Source: CBCOTE01 sp965112965 (GTDB lineage: Bacteria > Desulfobacterota > Desulfovibrionia > Desulfovibrionales > Desulfovibrionaceae). From it: DNA of 64,000 bases. Under the pieces are notes generated by a model that was not told the origin of the DNA, did no database searches, and was given only the letters and a program-made list of their open reading frames with translations. The translations under genes and the position numbers were made by a program. Every line of letters begins with the position of its first letter. Within the stretch, counting starts at the first letter, position 1. This document shows, piece by piece, positions 19,331 through 29,830 of this stretch. Location of the stretch: assembly GCA_965112965.1 (NCBI GenBank), contig CBCOTE010000021.1, positions 62,001 to 126,000 on the forward strand, in the 5' to 3' direction.

Positions 19331-20351
19331 ATTAATAACTAGGTGGCTAGCGGTATATATCTAAGTTATTACATTATACCGGGATGGCACGGTTTGACTA
19401 TGGGCTAACGGTGTTTTTGTTGTTATTTCATCTTTTGTTTAGTGTATACATAGTCATGGCTATGGATTGAGTTTTTTTTTGGTTAACCCGGATTTGTGTC
19501 CAGAGTTTGATTCAGTGTACTCTATGCAGCACCATTTTTTCGTTAGGATTTGTTTTAAAATACCATACAATAGCATTTTCTAGTATACTTATGCATCCTG
19601 AGAATTCTGTATGTATTGGGTGATCTAATTTTGACAGTGACTGGTTGCATATAGTGTGGATTGATGGATAGTGTTAGCCTAGTTGAGGCCATTCTATGAG
19701 GAGATTAGATTCCGTGGATACTTGTTATATCTGTGTCCGGGCGGGGCGGCAAAATCTGGATTCGAGGCATAATTCTCAGTCGTCCATTTAGACTTATTAC
19801 TGCTATAACAAGACTACGCGTAGCCTGGAATCCAGAAGCAGTATTCTTAATTCTATTGTCGTAGTGCTCTTTGGCTATTAGAGCTTTAGCCAGCTGTCGC
19901 TGTGTGAGTTTGAGAGTCGCTGTTATTTAATTGGTTGGTTTAAAAGCTAGGCGGATTCTGACCAGATAGGTATGGCTATTGTTATCTTTTTGAATAAGAG
20001 TATTTTGAATAAGAATATATGGTAGTATTTTTTTTGTCCTGTACATTAGTTTTTGACAGTGTTGTTTGTGGTCGTTTGCTACGAGCTCATAAACTGTCGA
20101 GTGGCCGGCTACTGTAGCACAATCACCTGGCCTTATACGTGGCCTAGAGCTCTTGTGAGTATTTGTAGGCCTAAGTTATATTATTTGGACGAATAAAAAA
20201 AGTACTATGCATATTGAGTTATATACTGTCTACCACGACATCCAGACCGACCTTTACGCCGTTGCCTTGGCCTGAGAGGTAGATTGCTAGAGCTGTTGTT
20301 ATTCTGGCTTGAATATAGTATTATAAATTTTGATCAGACTATAATTATATA

Positions 20352-20377
20352 TAATCAATATATATATATATTGATTA
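20352..20377. repeat. 26-bp perfect AT palindrome
   Basis: TAATCAAT, an alternating AT core and ATTGATTA form a perfect palindrome. It may be a cruciform-prone simple sequence arising by slippage of an AT repeat. Confidence 0.7.
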
Positions 20378-23300
20378 GTGGCATGGTTATTCTTATAGTG
20401 CTTGTCAAGTAATTCCATAATGAGACTAGATCAAGATGGTTATTATAGTTCTAACATCTCCTTATTTCGTAAATTATCATTGTTTCTGCATGATCAGTTA
20501 TCAGAGGCATTCGTTGGTGTTGAAAGCGGCCATTAGCATATTCAAAATGTGGAAAAACTGACGTAAAAAGAAAAGTTAGCTTATGTTTAATGTTAATATA
20601 TTTATATAAGGGTAGCTGATAGTTTTTTTTAAGATAACATTTTTAGTTGATCAACCTTAAAAGATTGAGCGCCTCTGTACTTTGTCATTTTAGTTAAAAC
20701 TATATGATCTTATACTTCGTTTTTATTTAGCTTATCTATTCCTTTATTCAAAACTGAGTTGAGCAATTTGATTTTTTTGTTTCAGTGTCATGTCGCTTCT
20801 GTCCTCTTCATGCTTCATTCATAGCAATATATTTTTACTCGCCCTTCACATCGTTAGAGTTGTATCGCAAAACTTGCTCGGGTTCACCTTTAGTCGTTGC
20901 TTTCACGCTATATTCTCTAGCTATGATATAAGGTGTATGAGCATCGGGCATTGTTAATATAGGTCATCGACTTACTTAGCGTGCTTAAATCACTTAGTGT
21001 TAAAAAAATAACTATCGGTATACGTCGGCTACATCCGATACCATTACATCACAAACTTACACTAGAGCCGAATATATTTATTTTTTTAAATTAATATATA
21101 TTAATTTGAACAGAACTGTCGTTTTTTTGGCGTGCCGTCAACCTAAGATATTTTCTTGCTACTCTCCACTAGATATAGATATGCCTCGCTATATTTTCTG
21201 TCTATACTTTGAATCATTATCCCGCTACGTCACGTTTATCAATGCTCTGCATGTCTGGCACTGATATATATTTTTGGTTTTTTAAAAAAATATCCTGCAC
21301 TATGTTTTATACAAATTACGATCACATATGAATATCCACCATAACTAGGCAACTATTACTAATTTAATCAGCTTGTTTTTTATGGCTTTTTAAATAAATA
21401 ATTAATATATATATTCATAATGAACCGTAAGTAGTTCAACTTATACGTTTGATTGAGTTGTAATATATACGCTATTATGCCATATTCATTTCATACCACC
21501 TAAAATGTTTCCTCATATCAAAAGTACATTTATAACCAACAATATGTGATTATGCGTAGCTATACCGCTCAACTATTTTTTATATACCGCATGCATCGAC
21601 ATCAAATCAATTGTTCGTCGTATATTGTTTTTTCTGCGGAGAAGAGTGGTGATGGGGAAGATGAGTCATGATCAGGCGAGAGAGGGGTGACTCACTCTTC
21701 ACAGTTACGTCAGTAGTGTGTTTGGTATAGTATGTATGGGGATATTAGTAGATAAAAGTAGTGAAGGGTCTGGATAGTAGTTTGATCTAATTGGCTAGGC
21801 CAAGTTGGGTGGGGGTTGTGGTCTTGTCTAAGGATATTTGGTGAGCCATGGACTTGGGTGGGTAGATGGTCGAAGCAGACTTACATGATGGCGGAAATGA
21901 CAATGGCGTGCCGGATTCTATTAGTTTTGCCTGGCTTAATGAGATAATAGCAGGATAGTGGCGCGATCAAGCTTATAAACTAGGTGCTGGCTTGCTGATT
22001 TGTCCTTCTCAATAAGGATGTCGTTGAAGTACAGAGGTGGTCAATGATTTGCTAATGTGCTTGGACTCGCGGAATTCCTAGTAGTTGCGCGTCTAGTCCA
22101 TGAGGAAGAAGTTGGCCGCGGTTTAGGACTAAGTCTATTCTATGAAAGGTATTGGGCCGGATTTTGAAGGTCGTATCCCAGGATTAAATATAGCGCAGGA
22201 TATTGCCTTCTCCAGTGATTAGTGCCGAATTATCATTTTTTTGCACTGGAGTAGATTATTTTTTTACCAGAGAATGATATTATTGGAGCTGACCGGCGGC
22301 GGTTTAATAGCTTATGGTGTTTTTTTGAGCGTAGACCGGACTCGTTGTCGAAGCGTTACGGCCATATAGGGCTATCTCTGGTGCAGCGCGGGCCTGTTAG
22401 CTTAAGAAAGCGTGGGTTCGCGGCATCTTCGAGCTTTATGAGCAGGTAGGAGCATTAGTAACCGTCTTAGGCTAAATATTAGGAGCTGCTGTATGGCCTA
22501 CGCAGATATTAGCGACTGAGTAGTTGAGACAGTTTGAATATAACGATCCATTGAGCACAATCTTACACACTTTACTTGATTCTATTGACGCTTACGCTAT
22601 ATTTGCTATTCACCACTACACAGTCGTTATTTTGTCTGTTCTGGCTATTTATGGAGATGGCAATGCAGCAACCGGTAGTGGTAGTATTGGAGTATGGTTT
22701 CTGTATTCTGGTTCGGGAAGTAGATGCATGCGGTTTTCCATGCGCTTCTCATGCTATAAGGAGAGGACGTGATAGTGGGTAAATAACGGAACCATAGACA
22801 GACAAGCTCTAGATATATATGACGAAAGAGAAGTAGAAGCTCCGAGTGCGTGGTTTATTCCTAGGTTGGCTAGAATATAGACATACCGATGGACTTTGTA
22901 TGCCGTGGCAGTATGCTAATGGTTAGTTATAATTTTGCTCTAGGACATGACCTTTGGATACGTGACGGTGACCTTGATGTACTGGTTACGGTAATAAGTG
23001 TATCGGGTTCAAGCATGGATTGGATATGGCTAATGAACGCGCTTAGACTGTCTTCTCGAGATATTGCAGTTCAATAGCATCACTAATTACTAGTGAGAAT
23101 TGAGGCTGGCCTTTTTAACAAGTTGCTCCAGAACTTTATCTCGTCCAATGACAGTTGGTCAAGATTGAGTTAGGCCAGATTGGCTCTGGTATGTCCAGGT
23201 CATATTTTGCCAGCCTTTGTGCTCAAGGAACTGGCATTCTAGGTACAAGGCCGTAGTTTTTCAATACGCCGTGGCCGGAAGACTGTAGTGCGCCGGATGA

Positions 23301-24444
23301 TGCATGAAGTCGAAGTTGGTCGTTTTTTTTTTTACGGTCTTCACGGCTTTAGCTTCGCCGTTAGCGGCATGGTTTTAGCTTTTAGATCGTAGTATTCGAT
23401 CTTAGTTTGAGCCTGGATAACCCTTATGGGCAAGGGCAATAAAAGGTTATTCAGTTCGAGTTGGCGTCGTTGTTTGGTTCTACTTGACGCGCTTGATTTT
23501 TTGGGCGTCGCGGCGTAGCCTATCGCAGATGGTATTTTTATTAATACCGGTCGTAGTGACAGTAATCTCGTAAGGGCGCTGTTGTAGATAGTGCCGATAT
23601 TTTTTTTAGATCTATGGCTTGAGCCTGGACTGTTACAATTTCTTGATACTGTCGTGCCTTTTGGCGGCCAGCGGTCCGCAACCACGAGGGTCCTCGCCCT
23701 ATATAGGTGGTGTTACATTTATCATATTACTGATCCTTTCAGTAAGGGACTCTTCTCTAGTGAGATCTGAAGTATTTTGTTGTTCATCATCTTGCAAATG
23801 TACCGACGTATTTTTTAACATGATGCGTTTTTTGGTAGTATAGAAAGGGGCGAGATATCAGGTGACGGTGGTAACGTGGTTAGCATTGAATAAAAATATA
23901 GATGGCGTTAGTGTACAAGTCGTATAAGTTTATGGATAACAGGCAGTATCGAACAGAAATCTATATTTTTTTAAGTTTATCGTAACCAAGATTGCGGAGC
24001 ATATTAAAATAAACAGGTTATTTACGTGATAGTATTCGCTGGATAGTTGGTGGGGACAAGGGAGGTAGTGGCGGCGATGAAGACCTTGTCGTCAGGGTTA
24101 ATTGTTTGATTAATTGGTAATCGTTGAGGTTGTGAGAGATATTAAAGATGACCTAGACGTCCACGTAGCTCTGAGCGGCGAAGTAGCCGATGCCGATGCT
24201 GATTAAGAAAATGATAACTTAAGCAGGCAGGTTGAGGCCAAGGCTTTATTTGGTCATGATAAGCTGAGTAGAAGGGCTGACGCTCAGTTTGTGGAGGATA
24301 GAGAGCCATTGTGGCATTGGCATTAGTATTTTATGAAGTTTAGAGTCGGTAGGGGATAGCATTCAGGGATTGGTAAAGCAGTTCTATTTGATCATGGGAC
24401 GTTGGGGTTGGATTTGATTGGGAAACGACTCCTCCTCAATGCTA

Positions 24445-24774
24445 TTAGTCTAATTCATCTAGCCAGCTACGGAGGACCTCAATAATTTTGCGGGCTTGGT
24501 TAGGGCTGGAAATAGTAAACTTTGATTGCTGACGGTATTCACCGCCAGTTTTTTTATAACGGCGGATGGTGTATTGTTCTGGTCCGTAGGCCTCCTTGTG
24601 GATATCCCATTGGCGGCAGCGGAAGATAATAGTAGTCCATGCACCGTGGGTGAGTACGGTCCTGTCCAGTTCCTCTACCTTTACAAGGCCATCTTCCTCG
24701 TAGTGGACGGTTAAGTCGTCTATATTTTGGGCTATATGGCGCTCCTTGGAAGTCAGGCAGTGTGGCACCTGCAA
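24445..24774 (-). CDS. Small conserved hypothetical protein
   Basis: About 109 residues of clearly protein-like, G+C-richer sequence alone in decayed DNA. The core reads DDLTVHYEEDGLVKVEELD, then VLTHGAWTTIIFRCRQWD, YTIRRYKKTGGEYRQQSKF and ISSPNQARKIIEVLRSWLDE. From memory this resembles a small protein found in many Desulfovibrio-like genomes, perhaps distantly related to PC4/p15-type nucleic-acid binders; I cannot confirm this. No ATG start is available: TTG 24774 or GTG 24768 must be used, since an in-frame stop lies about 14 codons upstream. The gene may therefore be 5'-truncated. Function unknown. Confidence 0.6.
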   Translation of the reverse strand: MQVPHCLTSKERHIAQNIDDLTVHYEEDGLVKVEELDRTVLTHGAWTTIIFRCRQWDIHKEAYGPEQYTIRRYKKTGGEYRQQSKFTISSPNQARKIIEVLRSWLDELD

Positions 24775-26921
24775 GTTGGGCAGTTTGAAAGTTTGTATGG
24801 ATCAACGCGTAGAAGTAGCCAGGATTTCGCTAAGGCAGAGCTTACCGTTTTAGGTATCAAGGGACTAGTTAGTTTAATGATGATTTTCAGGTGGTTGTCG
24901 TTGGACAGGATGGGTTTCAAAATTACAGAATAAAGTAGTGTAGATAGGGCCAGTTTAGGGCATTTCTGCCATGAAGCAGGCCTCGGACAGGCTTATAATT
25001 TAGGTGTATGACTGGCGATTAGACCACCTAAAGCCGTATTTTTTTGTTGGCGAAGCGTTTGGGTAAAAATAGTCGGTGCCTATGGTTAGATCGAGGACAA
25101 AGTACTTGGGATGACCAATAGTCGATCTGAGGAAGGCAAGAAATTTTCATTTTGATCAAAATGTGTAAGCTGGCGTTTTGTTACAGTCCGCTGAGGGCCA
25201 GCTAGTTGGTTCTGTCCGAGCAGCGGAGAAGCTAATATGTAGGAATGAGTGGTCATGGTAGATGTCTGAGGTGCAGTCCGAGTACCTAAACATATAGACG
25301 TTTCAGCCCTTGACGTCAATAGTCCACGGACCATTGCAGCCAGTCCGGCGACTATAACGAGGTGGCCATTCAGCCGGGTGGGGCATTCCGACATCGGGTT
25401 TTTTCTATGATACTACCAGCCGGTGATGTAGTTGGAGACCGAATTATTTTGCCCCCTTCATCGGATTTAATTGCCCCAGGGGGAGGCGAACATAATGACA
25501 TCCTACTCCGCCTGACTACTCCATTGTATAAGTCAGTGGTTGCTCTAGTACTATTTTATCATGTTTGGTGCTGCGGTTTTGTTTCTGAAATTATTGACCA
25601 GTTCGGGTGCCCTGTCCTGACGCATTGTGGCCAGGCTCTTTTCTTGACTCGGGCCATCTTCGCTCATAAAATTTATTTACTGCCGGGTCATGTTCTATAA
25701 ATCCATGGGCGGCCATACTATAACTGCATTGCGTAAGATTGAGTCAGCACTAGATTTGATTTAGTCTGTGTATCATTCAGGATAAGCAATTATCGGATAG
25801 TTTGGATTTTTTTGTGGACGGTGTCTCATTCAGGTCATCTAACAAAAAAATAGTCTTTTTTATGTTGCCACGGGGATCTATTTAGACATTTTGTCTGTGA
25901 CACTGATAGTTGAGTCTGACCATGGTAGCCGACGAGCTAATCTTGGGATACGGTATTCTGATATTCTTCTTTTCATTCTCTATAATATTTTTGACTCATA
26001 GGTGTTTGTATATCGTGCTGCCAGAATAGCTGTTTACTTTAAGTTAGCCGAAATTTATGGATAGATTCTTCTGTGCCAGTCTTTGGAGCTAAAAGTATGT
26101 ATCGTGTCCATTGATCCGTCAGTCAGTCGGGTGTGCTTCTTCCTCGACTGATTAGCCCTCTCCACTGGTTTGGTCGAGGTTCGGCGATCTCTGCACTATG
26201 TCCAACGGTGTTGCCTACGACTTTGTAGATAAATGATGATTCATAACGGGCAAACGATGGTCCACGATCTTTAAAATCATTTTTGACCTTTTTCTATCCG
26301 ACCAATATATCTCTCAGAAATTGGAGGTTTGTCAGAACAGTTAGATGCAAAGAACACTATATATTAGAAAGAATAGAGTAGATTATTTTTTTTAGTCCGG
26401 GAAGCAATCCACTGCCGGCCGTAGTCTGCTCGATATAAGAAATTGCTATTCTGAGTAGATGGCCGGATCTGGAAGCAGTCCTGACGGTTTACTGTCAAAA
26501 GGGGCGTTCTGTGTTGCTGTATCGTAAGCCATGGCTGAGGAATGAGTGAGGTCCTTCAACCAGCTCCTTGCTCGGAAAGCTCAGAAGGATGATATTTTAC
26601 AGCCCAGGCATCAAAAATCGTCCGCTATATCCGCATCAAACAGCTATATTCTTGATAATCGGCTATCATTGATTATATTCGACTCGTGGTTGTAACTCTA
26701 TGCATTTATCCACTATATTGGTCTGGACGGCATTGCTTGGTGATGGATGAATACCATATTTGCCATTCCCTTGGTGTAGCCAAGAGTATGTACATAGATG
26801 AGGATATTTTTTGGTCGGCAGCATGAAATATTGTTTTCGTCTCACCAGGCAGGCAGGGCGTTTTATTGGTGGGGGAGTGCTGTGTTTACCTTCGTTGATA
26901 TAGCGGTCTACAAAACTATGA

Positions 26922-26969
26922 CCGCAAAGCTGGCCAAAAATAAGTAGCATTTTTTGGCTAGCTTTGCGG
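26922..26969. repeat. 19-bp inverted repeat with one G-T pair
   Basis: CCGCAAAGCTGGCCAAAAA (26922-26940) pairs with TTTTTGGCTAGCTTTGCGG (26951-26969) over a 10-nt loop. The single mismatch is a wobble pair in RNA. The A/T part is next to the loop, so it is not a normal terminator. A second small palindrome TAGCAC-TG-GTGCTA follows at 26971-26984. Confidence 0.75.
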
Positions 26970-26981
26970 CTAGCACTGGTG

Positions 26982-27251
26982 CTATTTTATAGGTCGAACT
27001 TTAGACCAGAAAATATTTTTACCCACAGCTTTAACAGCAGCCGGTTCCTGAAGTGATCCTGTTAAGGTACTGCAGATCTGTTCAGGCTTGTCTATGCCCA
27101 ACGGACCAGGTAAACCTACTTCGTTAGCCTTTTTCACAACGTCCAGCTTGTCCAGATCGGGCATGCAGAGGCGGAGATCGCTATTGTTTTTATTTGACAG
27201 TTTTTTTATGGAGACTTCTACCACCATCGCTGATATCGGCGGTCGGGTCAT
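26982..27251 (-). CDS. Doubtful 89-codon ORF, unknown function
   Basis: An open frame of 89 codons whose stop coincides with a small palindrome and is followed by the 19-bp hairpin, an arrangement seen at real gene ends. The product is hydrophilic with phrases such as PDLDKLDVVKKANEVG and GIDKPEQI. I recognise no family. It may be a surviving small gene or an open fragment of a larger dead one. Confidence 0.25.
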   Translation of the reverse strand: MTRPPISAMVVEVSIKKLSNKNNSDLRLCMPDLDKLDVVKKANEVGLPGPLGIDKPEQICSTLTGSLQEPAAVKAVGKNIFWSKVRPIK

Positions 27252-27553
27252 TATTTAGAGCTTTTATGCTATGCTACCGATATATAGATATTCTGGACGC
27301 TTTTTTTGTGTTCCAAGAAGAAGTTATGGAGCTTCGTGTAAAAATATTGTGGTATAGTTTTTTTATTCGATGTGCATTATACCTAAAATTATTTTTTTTA
27401 CTACCTGAGTCTCTTTTAAAGTCAAGTTTTTTTGCTATGTGCTTGAATGGTTAACCATTCATTATACTATTTATTTCACAGATAGCCACCTCTCCATAGC
27501 TGCGAGATGAACCGCCGGACCCAGCTAAGTATGGTCGGGCAATAGCTGCTTCC

Positions 27554-27708
27554 TACGAGATTGAACTGTCCAGGTATGACAGCCGTCATCAACTTGAGAT
27601 TATGGAGCGGTTGGCATGGGACATGTTTTGGATGTTATCGTAGGCCTAAGGAATCTCTCCTAAGGACATCACCGGCCGAAGTGGGTCCTATGTTGGCGTG
27701 ACCAAGTA
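27554..27708 (+). pseudogene. Remnant resembling a beta-ketoacyl synthase (polyketide/fatty-acid type)
   Basis: Translation gives YEIELSRYDSRHQLEIMERL, AWDM, a stop and frameshift, then GISPKDITGRSGSYVGVT. This parallels the ketosynthase segment in which EAELMDPQQRLLLEVAWEAL is followed by a short loop and GSRTGVFVGV. The active-site cysteine region is not recognisable afterwards. If right, it is the ghost of a polyketide or fatty-acid synthase gene. Confidence 0.45.
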
Positions 27709-28302
27709 GTGGCTAAGGTCACAGACTGGACTAAAAAAAATAAATTTTTGATTACTTTAGTCAATGAGACTTATATTTTTTTCCAAACGGCGTACTCGGC
27801 ATGCTTTAGCTCGATTTTATGGCCGACTGAACGCTGAGCAGTGGAACTATTTGGAACCTACGTCTTTACAAAATTGTAGTAACATATTTTTTTTTGAATC
27901 CTTTACTCAGGCAGGTAGCTTTCGCAGCAATGCATACAAGATTGCCAACCTAAAACTTTGTAAAGTATTTAGGCATCAGGTCTACTGGTCCTCTGTATCG
28001 TGACTGAACTGTTCCTAGTCTGGCAATCGTTGTAATATCCTGGCCAAAGATTTAGTATTGGAATAGCATACCTTGGGTGGCTAGTTTGTTTGTAATCTTT
28101 GGATCTATAGTTCTGGGACGGTTATGATGTCTTGACATTTATGGCTAAACAGGTAAGTTTATAATGGAGTATTTGCTTCTACTTGTCGTGACCATAGACA
28201 AAAATTACGAAAGAAGAAAAAAAGGGGGAATGGGGAAGAAATGGAGTTTTTTATAAAAAATCTTCTCTCACTCATTGTATCTATTTTTTGTTTTTCTTCT
28301 CA

Positions 28303-29520
28303 TTATCGTAGATCAAAGGCAGCTTTCATGCTATGATGAGTGGATTTATTAAAAAGGGTTTGGAAGGCTATGGCATAGTCATCGAGGCGAAAGGTATGGG
28401 TGAGCAGATTGTGAGTAGGATAAGTGGTAGAGGCCAGGAGTTCGAGGGCCATACGGTAGGTATGGATGGGGCGCTGTTGGTGAGTACTATGGGAGTAGCA
28501 GGCCGTACCGGTGATGGTGAGTTGGCGGAACCAAAGGCTGGAGAGATCAACGGATTTGATGGTGCTGGCGGTGGCCACCATGACCAGTCGGCCGCGGGCC
28601 CTTAGGGCGAGGAGGCCTTCTTGGAAGGATTGGGAGGAGCCTATGCAGTCGAAGAATAGGTCAGCGCCGCCCTCGAGGTTGCCGCCGTTGAAAGTGGTGG
28701 GAAGAAAACGGGCGCCCAGGGCTTCGCCTATGGCAAAGCGGGAAGGAGATATAAGTACTTGATCGGCGCCGCCGGATTGGGCGGCTTCGAGCTGGAAGCC
28801 ATGGCGGGCCACAGCTACTAGGCGACCGGTGAAGCCCAAGGCGCGTAGGCAGCGGATGAGATGTTGGCCTATAATGCCGGCGCCGTATACTACTACCTGG
28901 TCGTTGGGGTCGGGGAAGTTATCCAATGTCGGTTGCAGAGCTGAAGCCAAAGAATCGACTAGCACAGCAGTTTTATCAGGCATGTCCTGTGGGACCTTAT
29001 GACACTGGGTAACGTGTACGGCTAGGCGTTCGGCCATGCCTCCGCCAACAGTAGCGTTGTAGCCTATGATTGGACCAGAAGGGAGGTAACCTTCAGTGTA
29101 ACGTTCACAAAGGTTGGTGTCTCCCTGAGCACAAGAATGGCAGAGAGGCAGGCCACGGATAGTGCAATATAGTACCGGCTCCACAATCACTCGATCTCCG
29201 GGGGCTAATCCTGAGCCTCGGGGGGATTGTTCCACCTCAGCCACTACCTCGTGGCCCAGAATGGCTGGGAAGGAGGCATAGGGCTCTAGGAGTAGCGATT
29301 CCGTCCCGCGCAATAGATTTAGGTCTGAGCCGCATATGCCACAGAGACGGGTTTTGAGGAGTACCCATTCGGTATCCAGGTTCGGTATGGGGGGCGGAAA
29401 ATGGACATCGCGCAGTTTCAGGGGGGCGATACAAGGGAAGAAGCGTTTGCGGTGCAGCAGTGCCAGAAGGCCTGAGGCGAGATAGCGGGGGATGGAATGG
29501 TAGTAGACTAAGGCGCGCAT
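28303..29520 (-). CDS. Zinc-dependent medium-chain alcohol dehydrogenase family protein
   Basis: A 405-residue oxidoreductase of the medium-chain dehydrogenase family, predicted to oxidise an alcohol with NAD(P). The catalytic zinc site is visible as LCGICGSDLN (Cys60) and GHEVVAEVE (His90/Glu91). The structural-zinc lobe has four cysteines near 119, 127, 130 and 138, with seven residues in the first gap rather than the usual two. The nucleotide fold has VVYGAGIIGQH near residue 213. A longer than usual N-terminal lead (residues 8-45) precedes the catalytic domain. It is divergent from a radical SAM gene 310 bases away and both are flanked by multi-kilobase decayed DNA, so a shared role is possible. 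Substrate unknown. Confidence 0.88.
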   Translation of the reverse strand: MRALVYYHSIPRYLASGLLALLHRKRFFPCIAPLKLRDVHFPPPIPNLDTEWVLLKTRLCGICGSDLNLLRGTESLLLEPYASFPAILGHEVVAEVEQSPRGSGLAPGDRVIVEPVLYCTIRGLPLCHSCAQGDTNLCERYTEGYLPSGPIIGYNATVGGGMAERLAVHVTQCHKVPQDMPDKTAVLVDSLASALQPTLDNFPDPNDQVVVYGAGIIGQHLIRCLRALGFTGRLVAVARHGFQLEAAQSGGADQVLISPSRFAIGEALGARFLPTTFNGGNLEGGADLFFDCIGSSQSFQEGLLALRARGRLVMVATASTIKSVDLSSLWFRQLTITGTACYSHSTHQQRPIHTYRMALELLASTTYPTHNLLTHTFRLDDYAIAFQTLFNKSTHHSMKAAFDLR

Positions 29521-29830
29521 AGAATCTCGTTTAATAGCGGCCGACAGAGCAGCTGCAGGATGTCTATGCTACGTATAATGTCTATGTAAGATGGAATTGT
29601 CAAGGGACCTATAGGAATACCCATTGACCGCGAGTTGGTGAAGACTTATTCTATTAATCCTGCGTGACTTAGAGTTTAACTGACTTTCAGCTATTAGATA
29701 AGTTTGAGGCGTTTATGGTATGGCGTATTATCTACAGTCTGTGTCTGGCTATTGGCCTGGATGAGAAGATTTTTCACAATAAATATCTTTTCCTTGGTCA
29801 GCGGGCTATAAATCAATAAGGAACGATATT
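29521..29830. other. Divergent intergenic region
   Basis: 310 bases between the dehydrogenase and radical SAM genes, which should contain both promoters. No strong consensus box was found. The ribosome site AAGGA precedes ATG 29831. Confidence 0.5.

Larger units (their letters stand above)
19204..24444. other. 5.2 kb decayed region
   Basis: No intact gene. The part 20300-21640 is the most AT-rich and contains a 26-bp palindrome at 20352-20377. From about 21640 the plus strand becomes G-rich again. Minus-strand translation near 19700-19930, 23340-23690 and 24060-24340 gives broken protein-like phrases (the last with a hydrophobic membrane segment), but none could be named safely. A long T run occurs at 23323-23332. 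Confidence 0.65.
24775..28302. other. 3.5 kb decayed region
   Basis: No secure gene. Open stretches of 90-112 codons occur at 25362-25700 (+) and 26982-27251 (-), but neither resembles a known protein. Two inverted repeats sit at 26922-26984 and a ketosynthase-like remnant at 27554-27708. A polypurine tract of about 40 bases (28204-28245) precedes the end of the dehydrogenase gene. Confidence 0.6.

Noticed and set aside
20300..21640. Replication origin in the low-GC segment
   Set aside because: No cluster of DnaA boxes and no dnaA or gyrase gene nearby.
25362..25700. 112-codon ORF on the plus strand
   Set aside because: No motif or family resemblance, composition like its decayed surroundings, no ribosome site.
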